Positions 1 to 8,837 of a stretch of DNA of 64,000 nt are shown here, in pieces. Under the pieces are notes generated by a model. That model made no database searches. It was not told the DNA's origin and saw only the letters and a list, made by a program, of their open reading frames with translations. Location of the stretch: NCBI RefSeq assembly GCF_000820845.2, contig NZ_CBXV010000006.1, positions 1 to 64,000 on the forward strand, given 5' to 3'. The position numbers and the translations under genes are program-made. The stretch is from Pyrinomonas methylaliphatogenes. GTDB lineage: Bacteria > Acidobacteriota > Blastocatellia > Pyrinomonadales > Pyrinomonadaceae. The first letter of the stretch is position 1, and the number at the start of each line of letters is the position of its first letter.

Positions 1-790
1 GACGATCACGGTGCCGGGCTGGACGGAATCGACGATACGCCGACTGAGTACGTGGTCGCAGTCGCGCCGGAAGCGGTTGACCTTCCCGGCCAGCTTACGC
101 AGGTGCCTCTTGGCCGAGCGGGTGCCTTTGCGCTGGAGACTGCGACGGAGCCGGAAGTACCGGCGCTCGATCTCCTTCCAGCGGCGTTTCCCAAAGAAGC
201 GATTGTGGGAGCAGACGGCAGGGCGCGAAAGGCCCATGTCCACCCCAACGACATCTCCAGACGGCTGGAACTCCACGTCGGGGATGGTGACGACGATATG
301 CAGCCAGAACCGGCCTTTGCGATGGATCATGTCGGCGCTGTCGAAGCCGACGGCCTGATCCAGAATGCCCTGGGTGTGTGGATCGAGGGCGAACGGCACT
401 TTGAGCCGCCCCGCCACGGACGCGAGGCTCACACGCGCCCTTGGCGGCGCGAAGCGTGTAGGTGCGTGCGTCGTACCGAATAGGGCACAGACGGCTTCTA
501 GGCTGGGACGCCTTCTTGCCTCGCCTTGCGCGGCCAAGCGCACTCCTCAGCGCCTCGCGGGCGCGTTCCCTGGCGGCGACCACAAGCTGGGACGGGAGCG
601 CTGGGAATCGCTCGCGCAAGGCGCGATAGGTGGCATGGTGGAGCCGGACGCCGTTCCTCTCCTGGTGCTGCCAACCATACGCGCACACGGCGTTGAAGCA
701 TTCGGTGTGCTGGCGGAGGGTTTCCCGGAGCGCGTCCGCCTGCTCGGGGGTCGGTTTCAGCCCGACCCGAATCGTCCGCTGCATGCTCAT
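1..790 (-). pseudogene. tnpB: TnpB-like RNA-guided nuclease, frameshifted and cut by window edge
   Basis: This is the N-terminal two thirds of a TnpB/OrfB protein, nearly identical to the intact gene at 18991-20139. Reading is in frame for about 118 residues (start at 790, MSMQRTIRVG). Near 430-435 this copy has ACGCG where the intact copy has ATAG, a one-base insertion on the + strand. The frame is lost there, before the RuvC-like catalytic core. The rest of the coding sequence down to base 1 is still very similar in the shifted frame, so the inactivation looks recent. A sequencing error is the alternative, but the extra base comes with nearby substitutions, which argues for a real difference. 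The C-terminal region with the zinc finger lies outside the window. Confidence 0.8.
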
Positions 791-884
791 ATGCTACTGC
801 TACCACATTTCACGAGAGGAGGGAAGGCGGCGCTCCTCCCCAGCCCTGAAGGGCGGGGTCTGCGGCGCCGCTGCAGTCAGATGA
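1..884 (-). mobile_element. Partial IS200/IS605-type element (TnpB only), copy 1
   Basis: Bases 1-884 match 19351-20233 almost base for base, with one extra base in this copy, and the match stops abruptly at both 884 and 20233. This is therefore one end of the same mobile element. The right end lies outside the window. The shared left end carries a short hairpin (GCCCT/AGGGC) and the palindrome GCGGCGCCGC. The last shared bases read TCAT on the minus strand, a plausible target-adjacent motif of this family. No tnpA transposase lies beside it. The insertion sits immediately beyond the terminator of the ferritin-like gene. Confidence 0.85.
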
Positions 885-888
885 GGAA

Positions 889-933
889 TTTTTCAAAATC
901 TCGAACGGCGCGCTCAATCGAGCGCGCCGTTCG
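889..933 (-). terminator. Intrinsic terminator of the ferritin-like gene
   Basis: A perfect 14-bp stem (902-915 with 920-933, loop AATC) is followed on the minus strand by a T-rich tract (889-900). It begins about 20 bases after the ferritin-like stop codon. The TnpB element lies just past it. Confidence 0.85.
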
Positions 934-953
934 ATTTGAATCCGCGCCCCAAG

Positions 954-1415
954 CTAGCTCACTTGTCGCAACGTGATCCTTTCGCTCGAGACCTTAGCTT
1001 GCCGTTCGGAGGTCAATTTCTCGAGTTCATCGATGTGCATCTGCTCTTCGGCCATGCGTTCTTCGAGCTGAAATTGCGTGGCGCGCTCGGCATCCGTACA
1101 GGCCTCCCAAGCCGCGACATATGCGGCCATCGCCTCACGCTCTAGCTCGAGATCTTGCTTGAGCATCTCGGCCAAGTCGGTCGATTGCCTGATCACCGCC
1201 GGCTCGACGGTCGGCACGCCGCCCAATGAGACGATCTTGTCGCCGAGCGTCGTGGCGTGCTCATGCGCCTCCTCCGATTGCTTGCGGAAGAACTCGCGAT
1301 AGACCTCCCGTTCTGGTCCAGTGACGAGAAAGCTGTGCTGCAGATATTGGATCACACCGGCAAGCTCCAAACTCAAAGCCCGATTCAACGCCTCGATCAA
1401 TTTCGTATTAGCCAT
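954..1415 (-). CDS. Bacterioferritin-like ferroxidase (ferritin-like four-helix protein)
   Basis: A 153-residue protein of the ferritin-like superfamily, the usual length of bacterioferritins, expected to oxidise and store iron in the cytoplasm. Visible di-iron type residues are Glu17 (LSLELAG), a Glu/His cluster at 48-53 (EEAHEH), Glu around 90-94 and E124xxH127 (EEQMHIDELE). By alignment on the following LGG-VP turn, the first ExxH is shifted relative to E. coli Bfr, where Glu51 would be Ala50 here. Catalytic details may therefore differ. I chose the ATG at 1415 because it has a GGAGG site 8 bases upstream and because a good promoter overlaps the longer reading frame. The gene is monocistronic, with its own promoter and terminator. 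Confidence 0.82.
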   Translation of the reverse strand: MANTKLIEALNRALSLELAGVIQYLQHSFLVTGPEREVYREFFRKQSEEAHEHATTLGDKIVSLGGVPTVEPAVIRQSTDLAEMLKQDLELEREAMAAYVAAWEACTDAERATQFQLEERMAEEQMHIDELEKLTSERQAKVSSERITLRQVS

Positions 1416-1452
1416 CTTCACATCCTCCAGAATGAACTGCTGACAACATGGG

Positions 1453-1481
1453 ATGATATCGAAGGCCATCCCGCGTGTCAA
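1453..1481 (-). promoter_or_regulatory. Sigma-70-type promoter of the ferritin-like gene
   Basis: On the minus strand TTGACA (1481-1476), a 17-bp spacer and TATCAT (1458-1453) lie about 40 bases upstream of the ATG at 1415. This is one of the best housekeeping promoters in the window. Confidence 0.75.
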
Positions 1482-1536
1482 CGTAAATATTTGACTACCA
1501 ACAACTTAGCAATGAACTTCAATTTCGATTCCGCCG

Positions 1537-2286
1537 TCAGGTGACGGCCCCGCCATCGATGATGACGATCTCGCCGTTCATGAAAGAGTTACGGTCGCTG
1601 ACCATGAAGGCGGCGTATTCGGCGAGTTCTTCCGGGCGGCCCAGCCGTCCGCGCGAGACCCAGAAGTCATGCATCTCGAGCAGACGCGCGGGCAACGTGT
1701 GGGCCAGTTCCGTGTCGAAGATCCCGGCGGCGATGGCGTTGACCGTGATGCCGAAAGCGGCGGCTTCGCGCGACAGGCATTTCGTAAAACCGATCATCGC
1801 CGCTTTCGAGGTCGCATAATGGACCGAGGTCGGAAGCGCGCGGATGGCCGCAATCGAAGTGATGTTCAAGATGGTGCCGCGCCGTTGGCGGATCATCTGT
1901 TTGTAGATCGGCTTGGTCACGGCGAAGAGGCTATTGACGTTAGTGTTGATCACCTCATCCCACGCGCGGTCGGTAGTGGTCGCGAAATTGTCGCCGCGAT
2001 TGATGGCCGCGTTATTGACGAGGATGTCTATGCCGCCCCACGCTTCGACGAGTTCACGCGTGACGCGCTTCATGCCGACGCGATCGGTGACGGAGACTTT
2101 GAAGGCTAGCCCGCGCCGCCCGTGAGCTTTGATCTTGGCGAGCACCTGTTCGGCAAGGTCATCGCGCGACTGGTAGTTGAACGCGACGTCGGCACCTTCG
2201 CGGGCGAAGACTTCGCATATCGCCGCGCCAATGCCGCGCGTGCCGCCCGTGACGAAGGCGCGTTTCCCTTCGAGAAGCAGACTCAA
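1537..2286 (-). CDS. SDR-family oxidoreductase (FabG-like)
   Basis: A 249-residue short-chain dehydrogenase/reductase. It shows the cofactor motif TGGTRGIG at 13-20, NNAA at 91-94, and the catalytic Asn116, Ser144, Tyr157 and Lys161 (YATSK). Length and motifs fit 3-oxoacyl-ACP reductase-like enzymes. However, no fatty acid genes are adjacent, so the substrate is open and I give no symbol. The start is a TTG at 2286, seven bases after a clear GAGGAAGG ribosome-binding site. The longer TTG at 2319 would place coding sequence across a terminator hairpin. It has its own promoter, and its leader carries a hairpin plus T6 immediately before the ribosome-binding site. Confidence 0.85.
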   Translation of the reverse strand: MSLLLEGKRAFVTGGTRGIGAAICEVFAREGADVAFNYQSRDDLAEQVLAKIKAHGRRGLAFKVSVTDRVGMKRVTRELVEAWGGIDILVNNAAINRGDNFATTTDRAWDEVINTNVNSLFAVTKPIYKQMIRQRRGTILNITSIAAIRALPTSVHYATSKAAMIGFTKCLSREAAAFGITVNAIAAGIFDTELAHTLPARLLEMHDFWVSRGRLGRPEELAEYAAFMVSDRNSFMNGEIVIIDGGAVT

Positions 2287-2301
2287 CTTCGACCCTTCCT
2301 C

Positions 2302-2326
2302 AAAAAAGCCCGCGACCAAGGCGGGC
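2302..2326 (-). terminator. Terminator-like hairpin in the SDR leader (possible attenuator)
   Basis: On the minus strand GCCCGC, a 7-base loop, GCGGGC and then six T. The T tract runs straight into the GAGGAAGG ribosome-binding site of the SDR gene. It may end transcripts of the upstream glycosyltransferase operon, or attenuate the SDR gene itself, because a promoter lies just upstream at 2343-2372. Confidence 0.7.
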
Positions 2327-2342
2327 GTACTGAACGAAGACT

Positions 2343-2372
2343 TTTATAAACTCAAAGGCGCGATTCTTGCAA
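2343..2372 (-). promoter_or_regulatory. Candidate promoter of the SDR gene
   Basis: TTGCAA (2372-2367), an 18-bp spacer and TATAAA (2348-2343) on the minus strand. The predicted start would give a leader of about 50 bases that contains the terminator-like hairpin. Confidence 0.5.
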
Positions 2373-2477
2373 ACGTCGTTCGCTTCGAGTCGAGGTTTCG
2401 ATCGAGCGAGAGATGAGCCGAGTTGAATGGATTTCGCCCCCTTCGCGCGATGATGAATTGAGCGGCGGCGATGCCCG

Positions 2478-3797
2478 TCAGCCAGCTCTTTCGGCATCCA
2501 ACTCTGGCGTAGATGGCAGCAACGCGGCGATCTCTTCGACGATGCGCCGCGTCGCGTGCGGGATGACGAGGCTAGCGGCGGCGGCGCGCATCGAAGCGTA
2601 GTAGCGCGCGTCTTCCATCATGCGCCGGATGATGGGGATGACATCAGAGGCGCGCGTCAGCAGCACGCCCGCGCCGCGCCGCGCGAGCTCGCGCGCGGCA
2701 CCGGCCTCTTGCGGCATGGGCGGCGTGATCGCGTCGGCGATGATCGGCACGCGACAGGTCAAAGCCTCAAAGGTCGTCAATCCGCCCAGCTTCGAGATCA
2801 TGACGCTCGCAGCGCGCATGAGTTGTTCGATCTGTTCCGTGTAGCCGACGACCTTGACGGGAAAGCGCGCGCGGCGGGCGAGGCGTTCGGCCTTCAGGCG
2901 AAGCTTCTCGTTCCTTCCCGCGAGAAAGATCGCCTGAACGTCGAGGTCGCCGCGCACAAGTTCGCGAAAGATCTTCGGGATGTTGCCGCCGCCTATCCAA
3001 CCGGCGTTGATGAAGACGGTGAACTTTTCGGGATGAAGGCCGAGCGCGCGACGGGCTTCGCGCGCCTCGCGCTCGTCAGCCTCTGACCACTCGAATTTCG
3101 GATGGACCGGCATGCCGCAGACCTTTATACGCTCCGGCGAGATGCCATAATCGATCAACTGTTGCCGCGCCTCTTCGCTGGCGACCAAGTAGAGGCGCAC
3201 ATCATCGCAGGCCCAACCGCGCCAGAAACCATAGAAAGGGTCCGTGACGACCGTGACGAGCGGGATGCGATCGGCCAAACCGAGTTCTTTGAGAACGCGC
3301 GCGATGCCGTGTTGCGTTAAGGGATGAACGCTGATGATGATGTGTGGGCACCAACGCTCGAACAGCTCGCGCACGTAGCCGACCGTTCGCCGGTAGAAGA
3401 AGTCGCGCGTTTCGGGCCGGAACCGGTTGACGGCCCAATAAAGATATTTCATCCAGTGTTGCCTGTGGCGCAACATCCAGTTGTAGAACCGGACCAGCCG
3501 CGCCGTCAGCGCGTGAGCCTCTTCGATGGCGCGCACGACGCGCACGGCGTAGGAATCGCTGCGGAAGAAACGTTGCACGCCGGCGACGATGGCCGCCGCC
3601 GCCGAGCGGTGCCCACCGCCCGTGTCCGAGGAGATGATGAGGATCTTGGGCGCGAAAGGGCGCTGAGTCCCGGGCCGATACAGTGCGAGCGGGGGCCGTC
3701 TTGCCTCGCCCCGTTTGAGCTGAGCCTTCTCTTCGTTCATCCTCGACTGCAGATCATCGTTCGAATTCAAGCTCGGCGTCTCTTCAATCAAGCTCAT
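2478..3797 (-). CDS. MGDG synthase-like / processive glycosyltransferase (GT28 family)
   Basis: A 439-residue glycosyltransferase of the MGDG-synthase/UgtP/MurG fold. After about 50 polar residues comes the N-terminal domain with LIISSDTGGGHRSAA, the glycine-rich acceptor/phosphate loop. The C-terminal GT28 domain shows NAGWIGGGN and a donor-binding region with SKLGGLTTFEAL and PPMPQEAGAA. Relatives transfer a sugar from a UDP-sugar to diacylglycerol at the inner membrane. Here the exact sugar and lipid are unknown. It starts 20 bases after the radical SAM stop and is the last gene of a minus-strand run ntrY-ntrX-radical SAM-GT, so it may act with that radical SAM enzyme. The start has only a weak GCGAG ribosome-binding site. 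Confidence 0.82.
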   Translation of the reverse strand: MSLIEETPSLNSNDDLQSRMNEEKAQLKRGEARRPPLALYRPGTQRPFAPKILIISSDTGGGHRSAAAAIVAGVQRFFRSDSYAVRVVRAIEEAHALTARLVRFYNWMLRHRQHWMKYLYWAVNRFRPETRDFFYRRTVGYVRELFERWCPHIIISVHPLTQHGIARVLKELGLADRIPLVTVVTDPFYGFWRGWACDDVRLYLVASEEARQQLIDYGISPERIKVCGMPVHPKFEWSEADEREAREARRALGLHPEKFTVFINAGWIGGGNIPKIFRELVRGDLDVQAIFLAGRNEKLRLKAERLARRARFPVKVVGYTEQIEQLMRAASVMISKLGGLTTFEALTCRVPIIADAITPPMPQEAGAARELARRGAGVLLTRASDVIPIIRRMMEDARYYASMRAAAASLVIPHATRRIVEEIAALLPSTPELDAERAG

Positions 3798-3817
3798 CTC
3801 GCAAAGAGGTTGCCCCT

Positions 3818-4987
3818 TCAGATTTCGACCGCCACACCTTCGCCCTCCTCCGCTTCGGCGCGTTCGTACTCGCGGCGCGCCCGCTTCATCTCGCGCTCGA
3901 GCCGCTTGATCTGGATCAGGTGCTTCGGGTTGAATGGAAGCGACGGATAGTAACAGTTCGACTCGTGCGTGCAGAAGCAGCCATCAGCCACTTTGCGCCG
4001 TCGCGCTTTCATCGCCGGCGAGTTCCACAATCGCCAGAAGTTCCAATCGTAATCGCGCAAATTTCCGACGGGCGCGAGATTTTCGCATGAGGAGACCGTC
4101 CCTTCGTCATAGATGACCGCTCCCGCCGTTCCCGCATAACAACGAAGCTGCGCGCGATTCTCCTCTTTCGTCTTCGCGATCAGCCCGTGCATGTAGATGT
4201 CGATCGCCGCTTTGAAGAAACCGGCTTCGCCCGTGTAGTTGTTTTTGATCGCCGCTTGGCGCGAGTCCTCATCGATCATCTTCGAAAGGCGCGCGTAGAT
4301 CGCGTGATCGAATTCGAGCTCGCGCGGATCGGCTGAAGGCGGGCGGATGTAGTTGATGTTCACCTTGTCGGGTTTGAGTTCGTACTTCAGAAAGTCGTAC
4401 CACTCGAAGATGCGATCTTGATTCGAACGCATGACGCACGTACAGGTCTGTACGTCGAGACGATTGTTGTACTGGCGCTTCATCGCTTGAAGTTGACGCG
4501 CCGTGTCGATGGCGATGTCCCACGAGCCGGGCTTCTGGCGGATCTTCTCGTGCTCCTCTTTCAACCCATCGATGCCGAGCGCGACAGCGACGTTCAACTT
4601 CGGGCACTCTTCGAGGATGCGCGCCACGTCGGGCAGGATGCGCTTTTGGATCTGCCCGTTGCTCATCAGATAGACCGATTCGAGCCGGTTGTTTTCGTAG
4701 AAGGCGCGCACGATCTCCGGCAAATCCTTGCGCGTGAAGGGTTCGCCGCCAGCGATGATCAGCACGCCGAGGTTGCCGCCGAGCGTCTCCGCGATCCGTT
4801 GGATCTCGTGCGTCTTCATCTGCAGCTTCTTGCGCGGACGATCGTCCAGCTCTTCCGTGAAGAAGCAATGCGTGCAGCGCATATCGCACACGGACGTAAC
4901 CAGGATATTGAGCAACACCGGAGCAAATGGCTGGCCCACAGCCATGCGCGCGTAGCGTTTGAGCAGCTCTCGCGTCGTGTAATCCAT
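3818..4987 (-). CDS. Radical SAM protein with SPASM-like C-terminal cysteines
   Basis: A 389-residue radical SAM enzyme. Cys34, Cys38 and Cys41 (VCDMRCTHC) form the CxxxCxxC site that binds the 4Fe-4S cluster and SAM. GGEPF follows in the usual place. Further cysteines near the C-terminus (SSCENLAP, then GCFCTHESNC) suggest one or two auxiliary clusters as in SPASM/twitch proteins. The tail is a charged helix rich in Arg and Glu. The frame stays open far upstream, into ntrX, but that part is low-complexity Arg/Ala translation. The ATG at 4987 starts where radical SAM homology begins. The substrate is unknown. The immediate neighbour is a glycolipid-type glycosyltransferase, 20 bases downstream. 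Confidence 0.8.
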   Translation of the reverse strand: MDYTTRELLKRYARMAVGQPFAPVLLNILVTSVCDMRCTHCFFTEELDDRPRKKLQMKTHEIQRIAETLGGNLGVLIIAGGEPFTRKDLPEIVRAFYENNRLESVYLMSNGQIQKRILPDVARILEECPKLNVAVALGIDGLKEEHEKIRQKPGSWDIAIDTARQLQAMKRQYNNRLDVQTCTCVMRSNQDRIFEWYDFLKYELKPDKVNINYIRPPSADPRELEFDHAIYARLSKMIDEDSRQAAIKNNYTGEAGFFKAAIDIYMHGLIAKTKEENRAQLRCYAGTAGAVIYDEGTVSSCENLAPVGNLRDYDWNFWRLWNSPAMKARRRKVADGCFCTHESNCYYPSLPFNPKHLIQIKRLEREMKRARREYERAEAEEGEGVAVEI

Positions 4988-5133
4988 CTTCGCTTTGAGA
5001 TAACTCCCCTCGATCTTTTCTGGGCGCAAACGCCTCGCATGAATCCTAGCAGATGCGGCGCGATGGCGCACGTGCTGACGAGGCATCTTGGGGCAATTCG
5101 CGCGCCGCGACTTGTGGGCCGGTCCGGCAGGCG

Positions 5134-6504
5134 TTACGAGGAGGTTCCCGAACGCTCTTCGCGCACGTTGATGCCGAGCGCGCGCATGCGGCGGTAGAGG
5201 TGGCTGCGATCTATCCCCATCAACTCCGCCGCGCGTGAGACGTTGCCTTCGGCTTCGGCCAACTTTCGTTTGATGTATTCGCGCTGATAGGCTTCGCTGG
5301 CTTCCTTGAAGGAGGGGAATTTGGTCTGCGTGACGGGCGCGGCGTCGCCGCCGAGCGGCGGCAGATCTTTGGCGCGCACTCTGACAGGCGTGTGCATGAT
5401 GACGACGCGCTCGACCGTGTTCCGGAGTTCGCGCACGTTGCCGGGCCACGAATGCTGCTGCAATCTCTCCATCGCTTCCGGGGTGAACTCTTTCGGCTCT
5501 TTGCCGTACGCGGCGGAGAAGCGGCGGTTGAAATGTTCGACCAGAAGCGGCACGTCTTCCAATCGTTCGCGCAGCGGCGGGATCTCGAATGGGATGACGT
5601 TCAGCCGGTAGAAGAGATCGGCGCGAAACGTCCCGCGCTCGATCTCCGCCTCGAGCCGTTTATTGGTCGCGGCGATGATGCGCACATCCACTTTGACGGT
5701 CGAGGTGCTGCCGACGGGTTCAAACCTCTGCTCTTCGAGCACGCGCAGGACTTTGGCTTGCACGCGCGCGCTCATATCGCCCACCTCGTCGAGAAAGAGC
5801 GTTGCGCCATCGGCCAGTTCGAACTTCCCCTTCTTCGCCGCGGTCGCGCCCGTAAAGGCGCCCTTGATGTGGCCGAAGAGTTCCGATTCGATCAGTTCAT
5901 CGGGGATCGCTGCGCAGTTAAGCTCGACGAAAGGGGCCGCGGCGCGACGCGAGGCGGCGTGAATGGCGCGCGCGACCAACTCTTTGCCCGTTCCCGATTC
6001 GCCGTAAATAAGCACGCGACCGTCAGTCGGCGCGACGAGCGCGATCTGCTGTCGCACGGCGCGCATGGCGACCGATTCGCCGATGAGTTCGTACTCGCTG
6101 CGCAACTTCGCCTTGAACGCCGCGTTCATGCGTTCGAGTTCCAGTTGCCGCAGCGCGTTGCGCACCGTCAGCACGGTCTTTTCGACCGAGAGCGGTTTTT
6201 CGATGAAGTCGAAAGCGCCGAGCTTGGTCGCGCGCACGGCGGTCTCGATCGTCCCGTGCCCCGAGATCATGACGATGGCCGCATCGACGCCGCTTTCGCG
6301 CAAACGGCGCAGCGTCTCCAAACCGTCTATCCCGGGGAGCCACACGTCGAGCAGGATGCAATCGTAAGCGCGCTGCTCGATCGCTCTCAGACACTCTTCG
6401 CCGCTCGCGACCGCCTCCGCCACATATCCCTCGTCCTCTAGGACGGCGCGAAGCGCGTCGCGTATGCTCTGCTCATCATCGACGATCAACACCACGTTCG
6501 GCAT
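5134..6504 (-). CDS. ntrX: NtrX-like sigma-54-dependent response regulator
   Basis: A 456-residue NtrC-family regulator with all three domains. The receiver domain has phosphoacceptor Asp53 (LLDVWLPG). The AAA+ domain has Walker A GESGTGKE and the sigma-54 contact loop GAFTGA. The C-terminal Fis-type helix-turn-helix is AEGNVSRAAELMGIDRSHLY. It activates RNA polymerase-sigma54 when phosphorylated by its partner. It lies 30 bases downstream of the NtrY-like kinase on the same strand, the standard NtrYX order. NtrX is preferred over NtrC because of the partner's architecture. The gap of about 146 bases to the next gene may hold a weak internal promoter, but I see no good one. Confidence 0.88.
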   Translation of the reverse strand: MPNVVLIVDDEQSIRDALRAVLEDEGYVAEAVASGEECLRAIEQRAYDCILLDVWLPGIDGLETLRRLRESGVDAAIVMISGHGTIETAVRATKLGAFDFIEKPLSVEKTVLTVRNALRQLELERMNAAFKAKLRSEYELIGESVAMRAVRQQIALVAPTDGRVLIYGESGTGKELVARAIHAASRRAAAPFVELNCAAIPDELIESELFGHIKGAFTGATAAKKGKFELADGATLFLDEVGDMSARVQAKVLRVLEEQRFEPVGSTSTVKVDVRIIAATNKRLEAEIERGTFRADLFYRLNVIPFEIPPLRERLEDVPLLVEHFNRRFSAAYGKEPKEFTPEAMERLQQHSWPGNVRELRNTVERVVIMHTPVRVRAKDLPPLGGDAAPVTQTKFPSFKEASEAYQREYIKRKLAEAEGNVSRAAELMGIDRSHLYRRMRALGINVREERSGTSS

Positions 6505-6534
6505 CTCTCACTGCCGGCGCGCCGGACTCCTGAT

Positions 6535-8772
6535 CTAACTCTGTTGCGCTTCGTGCGTCTGGCGCTCTTCGGTAACAGGCAACTCGATGATGAAGCGCGC
6601 GCCACGCGGGCGGTTCGCATCGGCGCGGATCCGCCCACCATGCTCGATCACGATGCGTTGGACGATCGCCAAACCTAAACCGGTGCCGCGCCCGCGCGTC
6701 GAGAAGTATGGCTGAAAGATATGCGGGAAGTCGCGCGGCGCGATCCCATGTCCCGTGTCAACGACTTCAAGCAACAGTAACGCTCGCGATGGGTCATAAC
6801 CCGTGGCAACGGTGATGCGCCGTTCGCCCTCGACTTCGGCGAGCGCTTCGAGCGCGTTATCGATCAGATTGACGAGCGCACGCTTCATCTGTTCCGCATC
6901 GAGCAACGCGACCGGCAGATGCGGAGCTAGCTGCACGTCTAAGCGCACATCGCCCAAACGCTCTTCGTAAAGGGCGATGGCGCGCCGGACCACTTCATTC
7001 AGGTCATGCGTCTCAAGCCGCACGCGCGGCAGACGCGCGAAGCGCGCGAACTCATCGACCATCGCTTTGAGCCCGGCGACTTCGCGCACGATCGTCGTCG
7101 TTCCCTCTTCGACGATGCGCGCGATGCGCTCGCGCTCGCTCCCGTCGCCATCCGCGAGGCGATGGAAATGGCGCGCGATGCGCTCCGCAGAGAGCTGGAT
7201 CGGCGTCAACGGATTTTTGATCTCATGCGCCATGCGTCGCGCGACCTCGCTCCACGCGGCCACACGTTGCGCTTCGAGCAGATCCGACAGATCCTCCATG
7301 ACGACGACCACGCCGCGCCGTTCGTTCAAGCGCGGACGCAGCGCCGTCGCCGTCAAAGCCACGGGCACGGGATCGCTCTCACCTGAAGCGGAACGTATAA
7401 GTTGCGTCTGTTCGGTCGCGCGCCCGCTTCGTCGCGCGCGCCGGATGACGCGCGCCAGCGCCGCATGATCCTCAGCGCAGACGATCTCCGAAAGCCTTCG
7501 CCCGACGACGTCCGATCCTCTTCCGAGCAACAGGATGGCGAGCGCCGCCGCGTTGATCGTCGTCACGCGATCATCCTCATCGAGCGAGATGACGCCCGTC
7601 GAAAGAGATTCTAGAACCGTCTCGATGTAATTGCTCCGTTCTTCGAGCGCCAAATTCTTCTCGCGCAACTCGGCTGCGTTCGCCTCTAGGTGCCGCCTGT
7701 TCTCCTCGAGCTGCGCGGTCATCTGATTGAACGACTCGGCGAGAAGGGCGAGCTCATCTTCAGCGATTCCGGTAACACGATGCGCCAGATTGCCGCGTGC
7801 TACTTCGTTAGCCGCTTCAGCGAGAGCGCGGATAGGCGTGGCGATGCCGCGCGAAAGATAGAGCGCCGTCCAGCTCGAAGCGAACAATAGCAGAAGCGTC
7901 AGCAAACCGAGCGTCGAAAGGCCGAGAAGACGGACGCGCCGTTGCCTTTCGCGCAGGCGCTCATAGGTCTCAGCCCCAGCGACGATGCGGGCCAGGTGGT
8001 CGTCCCCCTGATTGCGGCGAATGGCGATCAAACGCGCGCCGTCAGCCAAAGGCGCGCTGGCCATGATGAACTCTTCGCTCAGATCCTCACCGGCGGCGGC
8101 TCGTCCCAAAGCATCATCGAGCCTAACGTCGGGCGAAATGAGATGCTTCGCCCTCAAGTTTCCATCAGCCGCGACGATCGCCAGTCCATCGAACGCGCCT
8201 GAAGAAGCTACCCGCGCCAAATCTTCGCTACTCCCTTCTGCTCCCTCCAAAGCCAGCGCGGCGAGCGCGGTCGCCTCACGCAGGTGGGCCGAGTCTTCTT
8301 GCACGTCGCCTTGCTGAGCCAATCGCGCTTCGTTGACGACATCTTCAGGCAAACGGCTGAACCACTTTTCGAGCGAACGATTGAGGAAGATGTAAGAGAA
8401 GACGGCCATCGCCGTGATCGGCAACAGGCTGACGACGATGAAGTAAACGACCAGTCGCGTTTTGATCTTCGATCCGAGCTGCCGTTCGCGCCTTTCTTGG
8501 CGCAGTTTCAGCAGATTGCGAACGAAGATGAAGCTGAAGATGATGAAGGCGATGAAATTGAGCGTCGAAAGCGCATAAAGGAGGAGCGTCTCCGAAGCCG
8601 TGTCAGGCGTCAGGATCTCCCATAATCCGAGCGCCTGCTGCGCGACGAGGAAGAAGAGCAAGATGAGGACGAGGCTGCCGAGCAACCAAAGGATGCTGCG
8701 CCGCCGGTGCGGTGAAGACCGCTCCTTCTCCTCGCTCAACTCGACCCGCCCCATGCCTTTTTGCGAAGGCAC
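6535..8772 (-). CDS. ntrY: NtrY-like membrane sensor histidine kinase
   Basis: A 745-residue kinase. Two hydrophobic helices lie at about 26-55 and 63-90, a third at about 106-130, then a sensor region of about 150 residues and a fourth helix at about 281-308. HAMP (about 310-360), PAS (about 380-490), HisKA with phospho-His517 (RRMAHEIKNPLTP) and HATPase with DTGHGIAPRD and GTGLGLAIVQR follow. This is the NtrY layout. It signals to the NtrX-like regulator just downstream, probably in nitrogen or redox control. The start is uncertain: GTG at 8772 or ATG at 8754, neither with a strong ribosome-binding site. It is divergent from the CPBP protease gene, so the region 8773-8837 must carry both promoters. 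Confidence 0.88.
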   Translation of the reverse strand: MPSQKGMGRVELSEEKERSSPHRRRSILWLLGSLVLILLFFLVAQQALGLWEILTPDTASETLLLYALSTLNFIAFIIFSFIFVRNLLKLRQERRERQLGSKIKTRLVVYFIVVSLLPITAMAVFSYIFLNRSLEKWFSRLPEDVVNEARLAQQGDVQEDSAHLREATALAALALEGAEGSSEDLARVASSGAFDGLAIVAADGNLRAKHLISPDVRLDDALGRAAAGEDLSEEFIMASAPLADGARLIAIRRNQGDDHLARIVAGAETYERLRERQRRVRLLGLSTLGLLTLLLLFASSWTALYLSRGIATPIRALAEAANEVARGNLAHRVTGIAEDELALLAESFNQMTAQLEENRRHLEANAAELREKNLALEERSNYIETVLESLSTGVISLDEDDRVTTINAAALAILLLGRGSDVVGRRLSEIVCAEDHAALARVIRRARRSGRATEQTQLIRSASGESDPVPVALTATALRPRLNERRGVVVVMEDLSDLLEAQRVAAWSEVARRMAHEIKNPLTPIQLSAERIARHFHRLADGDGSERERIARIVEEGTTTIVREVAGLKAMVDEFARFARLPRVRLETHDLNEVVRRAIALYEERLGDVRLDVQLAPHLPVALLDAEQMKRALVNLIDNALEALAEVEGERRITVATGYDPSRALLLLEVVDTGHGIAPRDFPHIFQPYFSTRGRGTGLGLAIVQRIVIEHGGRIRADANRPRGARFIIELPVTEERQTHEAQQS

Positions 8773-8837
8773 AGTTTATCATGGCAGGGCGCCAAAGCGC
8801 ATGTGCGCGGCAAACGACCGGATCCGTGAGTTTGAAG

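Noticed and set aside
4988-5449. N-terminal extension of the radical SAM protein (154 residues)
   Set aside because: Arg/Ala/His-rich translation overlapping ntrX; no homology; radical SAM domain begins at the ATG at 4987.
5392-6441. Long + strand frame opposite ntrX
   Set aside because: High-GC antisense shadow; ntrX has all three conserved domains.
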